Positions 1-11,645 of a stretch of 64,000 nucleotides of DNA are shown here, piece by piece. Within the stretch, counting starts at the first letter, position 1. The number at the start of each line of letters is the position of its first letter. The stretch is taken from contig CM046875.1 of NCBI GenBank assembly GCA_025667525.1, positions 290,141,147-290,205,146 on the forward strand, written 5' to 3'. The DNA comes from Glebionis coronaria (taxonomy: Eukaryota; Streptophyta; Magnoliopsida; Asterales; Asteraceae). Below the pieces are notes generated by a model. It did not search any database. It was not told the origin of the DNA and was given only the letters and a program-made list of their open reading frames with translations. The position numbers were made by a program, and so were the translations under genes.

Positions 1-776
1 GTATAATTCCACGATGCCGCGTTCCACTTGTTCCTTGATGAAGTGATATCTGACATCGATGTGCTTGGTGCGTGAGTGCTGAACCGGATTGCAAGATATG
101 GCTATGGCCGACTTTGAGTCACAATACATAGGTATTTTATCAAAGTGGAAGCCATAATCCGTGAGTTGAGTTCTCATCCAGAGGACTTGAGCACAGCACG
201 CGGATAGAGCCACATATTCTGCTTCAGCTGATGAGAGCGAAGTGCAATCCTGCTTCTTTGACGACCAGCTGACAAGCTTGTCTTCCCTTAGAAATTGTAT
301 GCTACCAGAAGTGCTTTTTAGACTATCAAGACAACCTGCGTGATCAGAGTCTGAAAAATCTGTTAGATGAAAACCGGATCCCTTCGGATACCAGATTCCC
401 ATGTGAATGGTATTCTTAAGGTACCGAAAGATCCGTTTACCATCTTTGAGGTGATTTTGAATAGGTCTGGCTTGATATCGTGCACAATAGCATGTGGCAT
501 GATGAATATCAGGCCTGCTGGCTGTAAGGTACATAAGTGACCTGATCATACTGCGATATCTCATTTGATCTACGGGATATGAGTACAAGTCAGCGTCTAG
601 GGATGTGGTCGACAATGGTGTACCAACACGAGCACATGAGGTCATACCATGCTTTTTAAGTATCTCTTGAGCATACTTAGCTTGGTTAATGAAGATACCA
701 CGTGGGGATTGATGAATCTGGAGGCCTAAAAAGAAATTTAGCTCCCCCATCGTTGACATTTCAAATTTGCTGTGCA
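1..776 (-). pseudogene. pol: Copia-1 RT C-terminus and RNase H
   Basis: Reading the minus strand leftward from about 776 gives the end of the Copia RT (GELNFFLGLQIHQSPRG), the segment around MYLTASRPDI, and RNase H signatures: DSDHAGC, KSTSG, SSAEAEYVALS and YCDSKSAI, ending near HSRTKHID at the left edge. RNase H removes the RNA strand of the RNA-DNA hybrid during reverse transcription. A one-base frameshift separates it from the RT body at about 780, where the upstream frame ends in TAA after residues SKRFEN. The stretch is otherwise readable over most of its length. Its C-terminus, the pol stop and the 3' LTR are outside the window. Confidence 0.88.
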
Positions 777-2171
777 TTAATTTTCAAAACGTTTTGAAAG
801 TTTTGGGTTCGTAGAACCAAAAATAATGTCATCAACATAAACTTGCACCAGCAGTACGTCATCCCCATATTTATTAATAAAGAGAGTAGGATCAATAGAA
901 CCTTTGGAGAATCCTTTGGAAACCAAGAAGTTGGATAGTTCTTCGTACCATGCCCTTGGAGCTTGTTTAAGTCCATATACAACCTTCTTGAGACGATAGA
1001 CTTTGTCAGGATGATGAGGATTGATGAATCCTTCCGGCTGATTCACATACACTTCTTCCTTCAAATGACCGTTGAGAAAAGCAGTTTTAACGTCCATCTG
1101 AAAAACCGTGAAGCCCTTATGTGCAGCATAAGCAAGGAATATCCTGACAACTTCCAAACGATAAACTGGAGCGAATGATTCATCGAAATCTATCCCTTCT
1201 TGTTGGCGATACCCCTTAACCACAAGACGAGATTTGTTTATGATGATGGTTTGTTCTTCATCCAGTTTGTTTTTCCAGATCCATTTGAAATCTAAAATTG
1301 ACATTCCATAGGGTCGGTCAACAAGTTCCCAAACATTTAGGCGTTCAAACTGATGAATTTCGTCTTGAATTGATTCAATCCACGCATGATCAGTCATGGG
1401 ATGTTTGATGTTTGTAGGTACAGTTGAACTCACGGTGAGTGCATACATACACACATCGCCATCGATTTCAAGTTGTCTGCGAGTTCGAACCGGTTGTGAA
1501 GGATTTCCAATGACTTGCTCCAATGGATGATCACGTGTCCAATGGTGAGTGGATGGATATGGTTGGTAGAATGTCTGCATGTTGGACGGATCAACATGTT
1601 GAGTAGAAGACTCTCCGACTTCGTGTACCGGTGTACCGAACGGATTGATAAAATCTTCTTCGTCAGGTTGTGCATCGACTGCTTGATTGTTGTTTCCTCC
1701 TTCAGCATTGACGGTTGGTGATGTTGGTTGTATGATGGTTTCTAGAGTTTGTTGAGTATCCAATGGAATAGTCTCTTGAGAAACGGTTGCTGAAGTAGAG
1801 GTAGTTGTGTCTTGTTGATTTTGTTCAGGTGCATCAACAGTATTGATAGCGGAAGGCTTTGACACAACTTGATTGTTTCCATAGTAATATTCATCAAACA
1901 TTGGATCATATAAATCAACCAACTCATTCATATGTGTCGAATCCGTCGATTCTGCTGTAGGAGTATTTTCTTGACATTCTTGCACGGGACGTACATTGTT
2001 GTGTGTAGGTGCCATTGTTGGACATTGAGGAGCGGGACTTGAGCTGTTGTGAGCAAGTACCATTTGTGGCAATTCGTCAAAGTTCACATGAATTTTTTCG
2101 ACAATAATCTTTGTTCTCTTGTTATAGACTCGATATCCTTCGACAATGTAGCATACCCCACAAAAATACAT
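777..2171 (-). pseudogene. pol: Copia-1 reverse transcriptase
   Basis: This 464-residue frame has three parts. First comes a short end of integrase (YRVYNKRT). Next is a low-complexity Ser/Thr/Gln/Pro linker of about 200 residues. Last is the RVT_2-type reverse transcriptase with [51 protein letters not shown] and the catalytic YVDD (about residues 445-448) followed by IIFGST. The catalytic aspartates are present. The upstream join to integrase needs a frameshift near 2130, and the downstream join to RNase H needs one near 780. The enzyme would copy element RNA into DNA in cytoplasmic virus-like particles. As it stands, the single polyprotein cannot be made. Confidence 0.92.
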
Positions 2172-3090
2172 GCATCACCTTTTTCTTTCATCTTGTCGAG
2201 ATTCTCACCGTCTTTAAGGATGTAGCATAAAGATCCAAATACGTGAAAGAATTTGACAATAGGTTTCCTGCCATTGATGATGTGGTAAGGTGTCTTTTCA
2301 TGTCTAGGGATGACGAGAGAACAATTCTGAGTATAACAGGCAGTTGCAATTACTTCAACCCAGAAGAATAGCGGTAATTTTGAAGCAGAAAGCATTGTTC
2401 GAGCAGCCTCAACCAAAGTACGGTTCCGTCTTTCGACAACGCCGTTTTGTTCAGGAGTTAGAGCAATAGACGTTTGATGTTCGATGCCTTCTTCTTGAAA
2501 GTAAGATTGCAAGTTCTTGTTCAAAAATTCAGTACCCCTCTCCGTTCTTACGGTTAAGACTTGAGCTTGAAGATTGCGTTGTATCATCTTGAGAAAGTTT
2601 TTGAGAACCTCTGGTGTTTCATCTTTGGACCTTAAGAAGAAAGTCCATGTGTATCTAGAGTAATCATCAACAATCATGAGAATATAATTTTTCCCGTTAA
2701 TACTCTCTACACGCATGGGACCACATAAATCCATGTGTAGAAGTTCCAATCGTCCTTTTGAGCTTGGTTTAGTCTTTGTTTTGAAAGACTTCCGTTTTTC
2801 TTTCCCCAACTCACAAGAAGAACAAAGATGGTCTTTGACGAATTTCAACTTAGGAAGACCGATCACAATATCATTCTTCGAAAGCAAGTTGATGGTGTCA
2901 AAGTTGAGATGTGACAATCGTTGATGCCATAACCATGCTTGAGATGATGAAGCTTTAGCCATTAAGCAAATTGGATTTGTTGAAGATGTGTCTTAAAGAG
3001 TTACTATGTAGAGATCAGAACCACGGGAACCTGTAAGAAGGTCATTCCCATCGTAGTCTCTAACATAGCAAGTAGATTTCCGAAAAGCCA
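2084..3090 (-). pseudogene. pol: Copia-1 GAG-pre-integrase domain and integrase
   Basis: From about 3090 leftward the translation shows the pre-integrase zinc-binding region (LWHQRLSHLN, then CSSC) followed by the rve integrase core. In the 292-residue frame starting at 2962, the first catalytic Asp is D78 (HMDLCGP). The expected second Asp is Glu at 141 (RTERGTEF), and the catalytic Glu is E177 (NGVVERRN). The 35-residue gap between 141 and 177 fits the DDx35E arrangement, so position 141 is the catalytic site and carries D-to-E. An in-frame stop lies near 2995, and the C-terminus runs into a frameshift at about 2130. Integrase would insert the cDNA into chromosomes. Confidence 0.9.
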
Positions 3091-3369
3091 CTACCAAATC
3101 CACATCACAAAATTGACCAACGAGAATAAATTGTGATTCAGTCCCTCGACGTAATAAACTCGTTTTATAGTGATATTCCCTTGAACCAACTCTCCATATC
3201 CGAGTATCGGTGCAAATTGATCATTTCCAAACCATACTGTACCCAGAAACTTCTCCACGAAGTTAATGAGAAGCTTGAGATTTCTCGTCATGTGCTTTGT
3301 GCACCCGGATTCCATTATGAATAGGATGATTTCGACGAGCTGCAGAATAATTATAAGACAATGTAGCAT
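3091..3369 (-). pseudogene. pol: Copia-1 aspartic protease remnant
   Basis: The 92-residue frame contains ESGCTKHMT followed by FVEKFLGTVWFGNDQ, ILGYGEL and YVEGLNHNLFS. This is the Copia protease pattern, whose active-site triplet is normally D-S/T-G. Here the Asp is Glu (codon GAA). The frame overlaps the end of the Gag frame (3263-4849), so Gag and protease are out of register. Known role in the family: cleavage of the Gag-Pol polyprotein during particle maturation. The D-to-E change would be expected to abolish or strongly reduce activity; this is inference. Confidence 0.82.
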
Positions 3370-6300
3370 TTGACAAATGGGAGCCCTTGATAGAAACGGG
3401 TTCCAAAATAGTAGTAGACCTAGATTCTAAAGGCAAGCTAACATTCATAGACCCAATTAGAATGGGGGTTGTCTTAGGTACCCATTTGTATCCGGGTGGT
3501 GTAAATCTTGAATACCCCCGTGTACATGTCCTAATCATGTTCTCATAAAGTTTCTTTAACCTGCTTTGTTTACGTAGAGTAGTGGGTTCTAACGCACTTA
3601 GTTTCTTAAGTGGTTGCTCAGTGGATTGGTTCAAAGTTCTTGTGGGTTTACTAGTACTAGTGGGCATACGAATAGGCTTCCTAGTTCTAGTATTCACGCC
3701 ATTATGATTAAGAGCACAAGCATCATGATTGAAAGTACGAACACATTTGCCACATTCAACACAAACAATTTCAACATTCGAGGTCTTAGCATTTAAACTG
3801 TCATTACATGCAGTTACAAACGTTTTATTCTTAGAAAACTTAAAATTCCTACGGTGGTCTTCTACTTCCAACTTCTTTCCTTGACTATTGTTAGGCATGA
3901 CCTTATCGTGCATTCTATCGCTCTTAAGCTGTGGTCCGCTAACGCTAGAAGTGGGGATTACTCCTGTAGAAGAAGACACATGTTGATTAGTTTTCTTAAT
4001 ATTCCGAGGTAACCGCGATGTTCCAGTTTGAGTGGGCTTAGTGTTCATCTTATACATTCCAGGTGCTATCACATTGGTACTCTTATCATTTCCTATCTTA
4101 GGCAAAGTCTGTGGGGATTGTTCCAAAATAGATGATTTAGGGCATTTAACCGCATTCGGTTGACGAACGGCGGATGGTTTACCCAAAACAGACTTTTCTT
4201 TCATTATCTCAATGAGTTTCTGTAACTCACTTATGGCTATGTCCCTTTCTTTTAGCTGAGCCTTCAAATCATTTATTTCGAAATCTTTTTCATTTAGTAG
4301 ACGAAACGAAGAAGCTGACATTTCTTGACACTTTTTGTGATTATGAGATTTTTCACCTTTTTGTAAAGCAAGTTCAAGAGAAATGGAGTGTTTCTCAAGT
4401 TGAGAAAAACTTTTCGAAAGTTTGTTGTATGATTGAATTTGTTTTGAAAGCTCTACTTTAATATTGCGACATTTCTCGTCCGATTCTGACACTAGACATG
4501 CTACATGACAATATTGTTCAAGATCGGTATACACACCAAGTATAGCATTCGTATGGTCAGCATAAAAGTATTCCTTAGAAAGTCGATCAATTTCGCTAGA
4601 AAGTTGGTGTTCTTGTGTCTTTAATTTAATTTGAAAAAAATCAACTTCATCTTCCAGAGATTGGACATAGCTTAAATCAGTTAACATTTCCTCAGTGAGA
4701 GCATTATAAAACATTTTCACATTTTTTGAAAGATCATCAATGGTTGGAACAATGCATTGTTGAATGACGACTTCTACTTGTGGGTTAGGTTTAATATTCC
4801 AAATGGTATCCCTAGAAACTTTTTCATAGTCGACGACACATTTGTACAAATTTAAAACCCCTTGTTTTATAAACTCAAATTGCTGAACACTTTTGCTTTC
4901 TCATCCCATTTACGTTTTTCATCTGAAATTTGTTTTTCTAACAAAATTGATTGCTTTTTGAAACTCCTTTTTAAAGAAACTTTCTTTTGGGGTTCATCAC
5001 TTGGTGGTGGAACACTATTGTACATCTTATGTTCTTTGGAAAGTTCTTTTTGAGGAACAAACTTAATATAATTATCAGAATCAGAAAGGTTTATTAAATC
5101 ACTTAAGTTTGATCGACTTTCTTCTTGTTGACGAATGATTTCGTCGCAGTCAGGGGAAAGCATAAGAGCAAGATTATCAACAAAACAACCGATATCATAA
5201 AGAGCAGGCTTGGTACTTTGAACTTTCTTGAGATATTCAGGCTTGACAAAACTCGTTTTCATATTTCTATTGAGCATATTCATAGTTTGAATAGACTGAC
5301 CCGTTTTGTAAACAATGTTGTTTAACGTGTCGACTCTCTTTTCCAAAGCAAGAATTTTTTCAATATCCTTTTCTTCATGAGTTTTAGAAAGCTCAGTTTG
5401 TTCTTTGTTAACCGACTCTAATTCAGTAATTTGGAGTTTATGTAGCAGCAGTTGTTCTTCAAGGTCCAATATCTTTTGTTTTAACATATGAATTTCGTGT
5501 GTTACTTTAGAACAATATTGTTCATTGAGCACCTTACGTTCATATACCAAACCATTAGCTATCGCAACCCGTCGATCAGCTTCTTTTACATAATCACACT
5601 CTTTAAGCCTGTCTATCTCCTCAGTTAAGGATGTGTTTGCTTGCTTCAAACGTTTATTAGCCTCTTTGTTTTCCTCAATTTCATGTTTTAAAGAATCAAT
5701 AATAGACGCAAGCAAATCACGGTCCTCATCCGAGTCAGTATCCTGAACAGCTTTTCCGTCATCATTACACATATGCTGTGAATCCGTAGAGATATTGCTA
5801 TCCTCCGTGTCCATTACATATGTGTCATTGATGCTTTCGGGTTGCTCAGGATGACGTCGTTCATTAGCAAACACATTATAGTTATCATGTGATGGTACCT
5901 TTTCAAGTGGCTCAGAATCATAGATGGGTCCAGAAGTATCATCAGTCTCTGGGATCACTTCTTGAATCTTTGCCATGTACACATAATGTGCCTCCAACTC
6001 TTGATCATCGGCTTCATCATTAGTGTCATCACGCCAGTCAACTTCATCTGCTGTGAGTGGAATTCCTGCTTCTTCATTCTTACACAGCAGCATCTTTTCC
6101 TTGTGATATCTTGAATCCTCATACCTAGCATCACAATCATACCTAGGTGCATGATCAAATTCCTTATATCTTGCATTGGATGATGATCTGAGGTTGTTGT
6201 TGGTAGGTTTGTAGATCTTCTTATAAGTTGTGGTGAGTAAAGACATGAGTTCTTCAATCTTCTTGTCCCTTGAAGTTTGTTCATCATCACTGTCTCCATC

Positions 6301-7209
6301 TGACTCGGTGTCATACTTTAGAGGTGGAGTGGGGACAATTGCTTTTGTTTTGTGTTTAGCAGAAGCTAGAGGTTTGGTGGATGAGCTTGATGACTTTGAG
6401 GAATGAGTAGGTGGTTGTTGACGGGGAACGGGTTTTGTTGAAGTAGCAGCCACAAAAGCAATAGAATTAGCAGACCGTTCTGCCTTTTCAGCCCTTAGTT
6501 CTTTCACTTCATTCTGATGTTGTTTTAAGATATCATAAAGTTTGTGATAGGAGATGGTCTTGATATCTTCCCTTTGTTTAACCAAAGTCACAAACCTTTG
6601 CCATTCCGGTTTGAGTTGAAGTAGAAACTGAACATTGGCATTATGGTTGGAGATGGTGCACTGATTTCTAACAAGCTCATTCATCATTTTGTAGAATCTC
6701 GAGTAATATGAGTCAATGGATTCACCATCTTCAAATGTGAATTTTCCAAACTCCCAAAGTAGATTAGTCTCGAGATCTTTAACATTGATCGACTCACCTT
6801 GCTTCAATCGATGAATTGCATTCTACATTTCCATAGCATTAGGACATGCATCAACTGTGGAATAGATATCGTTATCAATTCTAGTGAGTATGAAGTTTAC
6901 AGCATAAGCTTCAGCTTCGAGGAGTTTCTTTTTCTCAGCAGAACATGTGTCAAAATCCTCCATAGCTCGTATAGTTGATGAAGTACCATCCTCTGCCTGT
7001 GTTGTAATTGGTCTGAATTCAAAAACTGGAGGTGGATTCTTAAGGCAGTGACGAAGAGCAGTTCGGTTTTCTTTTCCTTCGAGAAATCTAAGAAAACGAG
7101 ATCTCCATTGAACGTAGCAACCGGCAGTGAGCACAGGTGGATTACCGTTGCCACCTTGTTCCAAACGAATTTGATTAGCAGTTGCAATGTTGATGTTGTT
7201 GTTAGACAT
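3263..7209 (-). pseudogene. gag: Copia-1 extended coiled-coil Gag
   Basis: Gag begins at 7209 (MSNNNINIATANQ). An N-terminal UBN2-type Gag domain includes LLWEFGKFTFEDGESIDSYY. It is followed by a Lys/Ser/Pro-rich stretch, acidic stretches (DEADDQELEAHYVYMAKIQ) and long heptad-rich coiled coils (about 5340-5700 and 4200-4700). A Cys/His motif, CVECGKC...NHDAC (about 3714-3771), comes late. I find no classical CX2CX4HX4C knuckle; the stretch near 6100-6200 where relatives carry one runs straight into YHKEKMLLC. The frame has an in-frame TAG near 6820 (probably a former Trp codon) and a frameshift near 4885. Gag forms the particle shell, and the coiled coils probably mediate multimerisation. 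Confidence 0.88.
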
Positions 7210-7524
7210 GGTGAATACTTGTGAATGAATTGCAGATCTTAGTGGATTTGTTGTGATGATGTGTGGTTAAAATTGAAATTCCGAAAATTAAAAAATTTTT
7301 TCTCAGTCCGACAATAAATTCCTCAGTCTGACAAAACGGTAAGCCGAAAAATTTTGTATCGCCAAAGCCAAAAACTAGTAGGGAAAAAATTTGATTTTAC
7401 TTGACCTAAAAATTTTAACTCTTTTTTTTTGTTTTTTTAATCTTCGTGTAAACGATGTTCCGAAACTAGTCTAGATAGTGACTAAGTCTAAAAATTACTC
7501 AAACAAAATATCCATCGCAATGTC

Positions 7525-7880
7525 CATCGGAATAACCTTGTCGGAATGTCCTTGATCGGAATACCCTTTTCGGAATAACCTTGTCGGAATAAACCCAATC
7601 GGAATAACCTGATCGGAATATCCCCAATCGGAATGTCCAAATCGGAATGTCCAAAATCGGAATGTCCAAATTGGAATACTCAAATCAGAATGTCAGATCG
7701 GAATGACCAAATCGGAATGCTCGAATAAGAATGCAATCGGAATCACTTGATCGGAATACCAAATCGGAATGTCCTAATAGGAATGCACCAAATCGGAATC
7801 CCTAAACCCTATTCCGATTACACTGATCAGAATAACTGTAAACCCTTTTCCGATGACCTGATCGGAATAAATCCCACTTT
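7525..7880 (-). repeat. Degenerate ATTCCG array in Copia-1 leader
   Basis: Between the gag start and the primer-binding site the plus strand repeats CGGAAT every 10-20 bases (ATCGGAATGTCCAA, ATCGGAATAACC and similar). In element sense this reads as ATTCCGAT units. Spacing is irregular, so it is a degenerate array rather than a clean tandem repeat. The rest of the leader (7210-7524 and 7881-8120) is AT-rich and shows no gene. Confidence 0.85.
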
Positions 7881-8120
7881 TCTCGGACAAAAGTCAACCA
7901 GTTCATGATTTTCAGCCAAAAAATGATCAAAACACCAAAAAAGTTTGTGTTTTTAGCCAAAGTAACTATACCAAATCTCTACCACAACTATGTAGAAGAG
8001 TTGTATCAAGAAAAAACCATAAAAACACAAGAAAAAATTTTTGGGACGTGAAATATAGATCAAAATAGCCACGAAAGATCAAGAACACACCACACGAATC
8101 TTCAATCACCTATCCACTAT

Positions 8121-8136
8121 AGGCTCTTGATACAAA
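8121..8136 (-). other. Copia-1 primer-binding site
   Basis: The minus strand next to the LTR reads TTTTGTATCAAGAGCC. This resembles the plant initiator-Met tRNA primer site TGGTATCAGAGCC with one inserted A, a form also seen at 23151. It lies one base from the LTR boundary, as expected for minus-strand priming. Confidence 0.75.
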
Positions 8137-8137
8137 A

Positions 8138-8505
8138 TGTTAATCCCATTTAATCTATAACACAAGATTTAGAAGAGATATTTAGAGAGAGAAAGAGAAG
8201 AAAAGTAGAGAGAGAAACAAGAGAGATTTTGGAAGGTTTATGTTTACTAGAGAGAGAAAGTAAAATGAACCAACACCCTCTTCCACACATGGAAGAGGGT
8301 ATATATACCCTAGGCTTTGTTGGGTCGTGGGTTAAGTAACATGGGTCGTGCTTGGCTTTGTTTTGGGCTTACGCCCCTAACTTATACAATATTAGCTTAA
8401 AGTCCAAGCCCGGTTTTCCCGACTAACCTATTACAATACAAGACCAATAACGACTAAGATGACCTATTACATTCTGGTTTGACTATATAAAATATACGGC
8501 TAACA
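8138..8505 (-). repeat. Copia-1 5' LTR
   Basis: A 368-bp LTR that starts TGTTA and ends TAACA on the plus strand, giving a 5-bp terminal inverted repeat. It sits between the primer-binding site and a different sequence. It contains purine-rich GAGAGA tracts and a TATA box with a hairpin (8276-8310). The partner LTR is outside the window. Confidence 0.88.
8276..8310 (-). promoter_or_regulatory. Copia-1 LTR TATA box and adjacent hairpin
   Basis: GGTATATATACC (8298-8309) is a palindromic TATA box. Just downstream on the minus strand lies a perfect 10-bp inverted repeat, CCCTCTTCCA / TGGAAGAGGG (8276-8285 and 8290-8299) with a 4-base spacer. The hairpin would fall at or near the 5' end of the transcript. 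Confidence 0.72.
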
Positions 8506-10690
8506 CCTTGGTTCGCCAGGCTTTGCATCTTAATGATGAAGATGGTGTAACCACTCTACCCATTAATGAGATAGAACAAGGACTTCAAGCTTTGGGTTAT
8601 CCTTTCCCTGAAGAGGGAACTTTAAATAAATAAACAAACAGGAATTTCCCCCATCTTGGAAGTACTTAATACATGTCATCCTTCGATGTTTGAGTCCCAA
8701 ATGTACTGCACATAACGAAATTAATAGATCTATTGCTAGTGCAATTGTGTGTATTACAAATGGGAAAAAGTATAATTTTTCTAAACTGATTTTTGATGGC
8801 ATGTGTAAAAACAAGGGTAATAAGATGACTTTGGCTTACCCACGATTTTTACAAATGATTTTTGATGAGCAAAGGTATTGCACCAGGGATCATGATGATT
8901 TTTATGTGATCCCTGTGCAAAAGAAAGCTATTTTTAGTAAGATGAATTCACCCCCTCACAGAGACTTACCCCTTACCCAACCCATGCTTGTTGTTATTGT
9001 AGTAGCACAACCTCAACCTGACCCACAACCACAACTTAACCCATTGCCTGAACCATCACCTTCACCTCAACACATGGAACTTGACCAAGATCCCTTCAAC
9101 TCTGACACGTTACATGTTGGCGTTGACACTTCAAATCTAGATGTTGACACCTTTCTACAACAGACCCAAACACCCCTTAACCTTCAAACTACCACCCACT
9201 CCACATCATCTTCTACACCCCCTGAATTTAGGTTGGTAAAACGCCCAAGGACTACTGGAGTGTTCTCCTCTAGTGGTCCTAGCCATGTTGCAGAGAGAAC
9301 CACCACCACAAGTGTGGTTGGTGACATGGATGAGGCTGGGACTATTGGTACTCACTTAGATGCAAGCCAAGGCAGTCCTAACATCTTTAAGACCTCATCC
9401 ATGCCCCATGACTCTACTTTAGGAGGTCAAATCCCCACTCTAGAGGAGGGCAGATTGGAACCATATACTATGTTGGAATTGACGGTTGTCTGCATTAGCT
9501 TGCAAAAGCAAAATGCAGACTTGGTACATACTGTCTCTACCCAAGGCCTTGAACTCAAGCAATTGAGGCAGAGGATTGTTGTCTTGGAAACTGCTGACTC
9601 TAGGAGAAGGCAGGCAAGAGTCCTTTCATCAGGGGAGGATTCTTACAAATGGGAGGAAGCTGCTACAGATCATGTTAATTTGAGTGATAAAGGCTTACAT
9701 GAAGCTCCTACAGAGCCAATTGATTTAAGTGGCAAAGGCTCATATGATGGAGAATATTTGGGTGTGGCTGAAGCTCTTACAGAATTGAAGAAGCAACCAG
9801 GTTTTGATGTCTCTTTGATTACTCCTACGAACTTGAACTTATCCTTTACAACAATGATTGAGCGGTTCACAAGAAGCACTGACAAGAGTAAGGTGAGCGT
9901 TGACAAGCAGATTTTGAACGCTGACAAGTCAAGCGCTGACAAGAGTAAGATGGGAGTTGACACACAGGATTTGAACGTTGACATACCTGCATATATGGTT
10001 GATGTATTCCAGTCATCAGCTATCATCAAGGAAGTGTCTTCACAGGTACCATCATCCTCTTTACCCATCATTGATCCATTAGATAAGGGTAAAGGAATCA
10101 TGGTAGAAGCAGAGGTTCCCAAGGATGCAGCTCAAGTAGAGTTTGATTCAAAGTTGGCTGCACAACTTATGAAACAAGAGAAGAAGAAGGTTGGTGAGTC
10201 ACTATTTGTAGTTACTTCTGAGGAGCAAGAAGGAAGTAATGATGAAAGTTCAGATTCAAGTGTTATGATAATTGAAGAACCAAAAAGACTTGAATATGGT
10301 GATGAGTTGGCAAGAGAGAAAATTGTAGAGTTAAAAATGCAGGTAGATTATGATATGCCAGAAGTTGCTCAGATGTACCATGCTTGGGAGAATAAGGTTA
10401 TGGAAAATACAGATATGACAATTTCAGATCAAATTTGGTGTTTGGAGATTCTTCTAAGAGTACAAAGAGATTGCAAGGTAATTCTGAAGCATAAGGATAA
10501 CAAAGTTTTCTCACTGTTGAAGAGAGATAGGAGGGAGCTTTATTACATATTGCTCAGATGTCATCAAACAGGATGGACCTTTCAGAAATTATAGGGATTA
10601 TCCTTTGAAGAATTGGAGTATAAGGCTTATCCCATTTGGGCAAGTTTGCAAGAGATGAACACTATCAGACTTCTTTCGGATGAAAGGAAA
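8506..10690 (+). pseudogene. Accessory 3' ORF of an older Copia (5' and middle part)
   Basis: Translation from 8506 gives QALHLNDEDGV, then (after a roughly 5-base frameshift near 8630) KQEFPPSWKYLIH and the long frame from 8690 containing NFSKLIFDGM and YPRFLQMIF. A Pro/Gln-rich segment, a Gln/Leu heptad segment (about 9480-9600), an ADK/VDT repeat tract (about 9876-9990) and acidic C-terminal coils follow. The layout resembles the large ORF downstream of pol in Asteraceae SIRE-like Copia elements, in the envelope-like position. Its function is unknown and I see no signal peptide. Its start was separated by the Copia-1 insertion. A TAG interrupts it at about 10592, after which coding resumes (SFEELEYKAYPIWASLQEMN) to about 10690. 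Confidence 0.72.
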
Positions 10691-10699
10691 GAAGAAAAT

Positions 10700-10903
10700 A
10701 CATTGTTGATCATATCTTTACTAGAAACAAACTAGAAACATAATACGTGTACACTAAGTCTTCTATCAGTGCTTGACTTCATCCTGTCAACGCTTGACAT
10801 CTTCCTGACAATGCTTGTCCTGTCAACGCTTGTTTTCTTCTTATCAACGTCCTGATTGCTCTTGTCAGCATCCAAGTGTACTGGCTACATTTTATTCCCA
10901 ACA
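10700..10903 (-). repeat. Truncated LTR of the Copia-4 family
   Basis: On the minus strand from 10903 the sequence reads TGTTGGGAATAAAATG, then several GCGTTGACAGG/GCTGACAAG units, then AGTAAAGATATGATCAA. This matches the first about 200 bp of the LTR at 59707 in order. The homology stops near 10700, where plus-strand ORF sequence begins, so the LTR is truncated at a rearrangement point. Confidence 0.82.
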
Positions 10904-10918
10904 ATCCTCCCCTAAACA
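10904..10918 (-). other. Polypurine tract of the inverted Copia segment
   Basis: The minus strand reads TTTAGGGGAGGAT directly before the LTR start TGTTGGG. A purine tract in this position primes plus-strand synthesis in LTR elements, which fixes the orientation of the segment. Confidence 0.78.
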
Positions 10919-10955
10919 TGATATCTACTCTAGCAATCAAGTTTCTGAATAAAAA

Positions 10956-11645
10956 TTAAGAACTAGGAGGATTCTTACAAATCTTATCAAATTGGTAATA
11001 AACATGCCTAATCAAATCTTTGGCCACGTCACTTGAGTAGTCAATCTCCAGTTGTGTTGTCTTCATCTTTTCAAAAACTTCTTTGGACATGGGATACTCA
11101 TCATCCACAAGAAGATATTCAGAAAACTTTGTAGAACTCAAATAATACAGACCAGCTGCTGAATACAAACGCCATTGAAGTCCACTGATATCATCTTCAA
11201 GATCCTTTGAAACATGATCTTCTTCTTCTGGTGCACACATTCTCTTGAATGTTGACCAAAGCTTTATTCCATTGACTGAAGTAGGTGCTTGAGTCTCATA
11301 CTTGGCCAACAATAACCTCCAAAGGTCTACCAACTCTTCCCTATCCATACTTGCAAATAGAGACATAAGAGTAGTAAATGTGTGTACCTCTTTCCCATAT
11401 CTGCCAATCATCCAAAACCCACTTGCATCTTCTTCATAGCTAATGATAGGGTTTCTGGCATCAAGAGGTAACACTTGTACCATATCTGAAGCTTCCATGG
11501 GTGAGAGCTTAATGCTCCTTCTAATAACATCTTCACTGGGAGTCACTTTATTTAAATCTTTAGGAAACTCAAGTGGAACTCCCTTCTTCAAAGGCCTTGG
11601 AACAATCATAGCCTTTTGAATCTCCATCTCTTCTACAAAATCCAT
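10956..11645 (-). pseudogene. Accessory 3' ORF of Copia (C-terminal part, inverted)
   Basis: A 229-residue minus-strand frame with FWMIGRYG, VHTFTTLMSLFASMDREELVDLWRLL, WRLYSAAGLYYLSS and a charged C-terminus, ending about 50 bases before a polypurine tract. It looks like the final domain of the same accessory ORF whose earlier part lies at 8506-10690 on the plus strand. It is collinear with that ORF if the segment is flipped. The apparent ATG at 11645 falls inside an 11-base stretch shared with the Gypsy-1 LTR (11636-11646), so the true upstream coding sequence was probably lost at that junction. Biochemical function unknown. Confidence 0.72.

Larger units (their letters stand above)
1..8505 (-). 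mobile_element. Copia-1, partial LTR retrotransposon
   Basis: A minus-strand Ty1/Copia element read from right to left: 5' LTR (8138-8505), primer-binding site, about 0.9 kb leader, Gag, protease, integrase, reverse transcriptase and RNase H. The order PR-IN-RT-RH is the Copia order. The 3' end and 3' LTR lie beyond the left edge. Its LTR abuts a plus-strand ORF at 8506, so it inserted into an older Copia element. The five bases after the LTR are CCTTG, the expected target duplication. The frame is broken by a stop (about 6820) and frameshifts near 4885, 2130 and 780. Confidence 0.93.

Noticed and set aside
9670..10122. 150-residue minus-strand ORF opposite the accessory ORF
   Set aside because: Shadow of the plus-strand coding repeats; the plus-strand reading has recognisable domain order.
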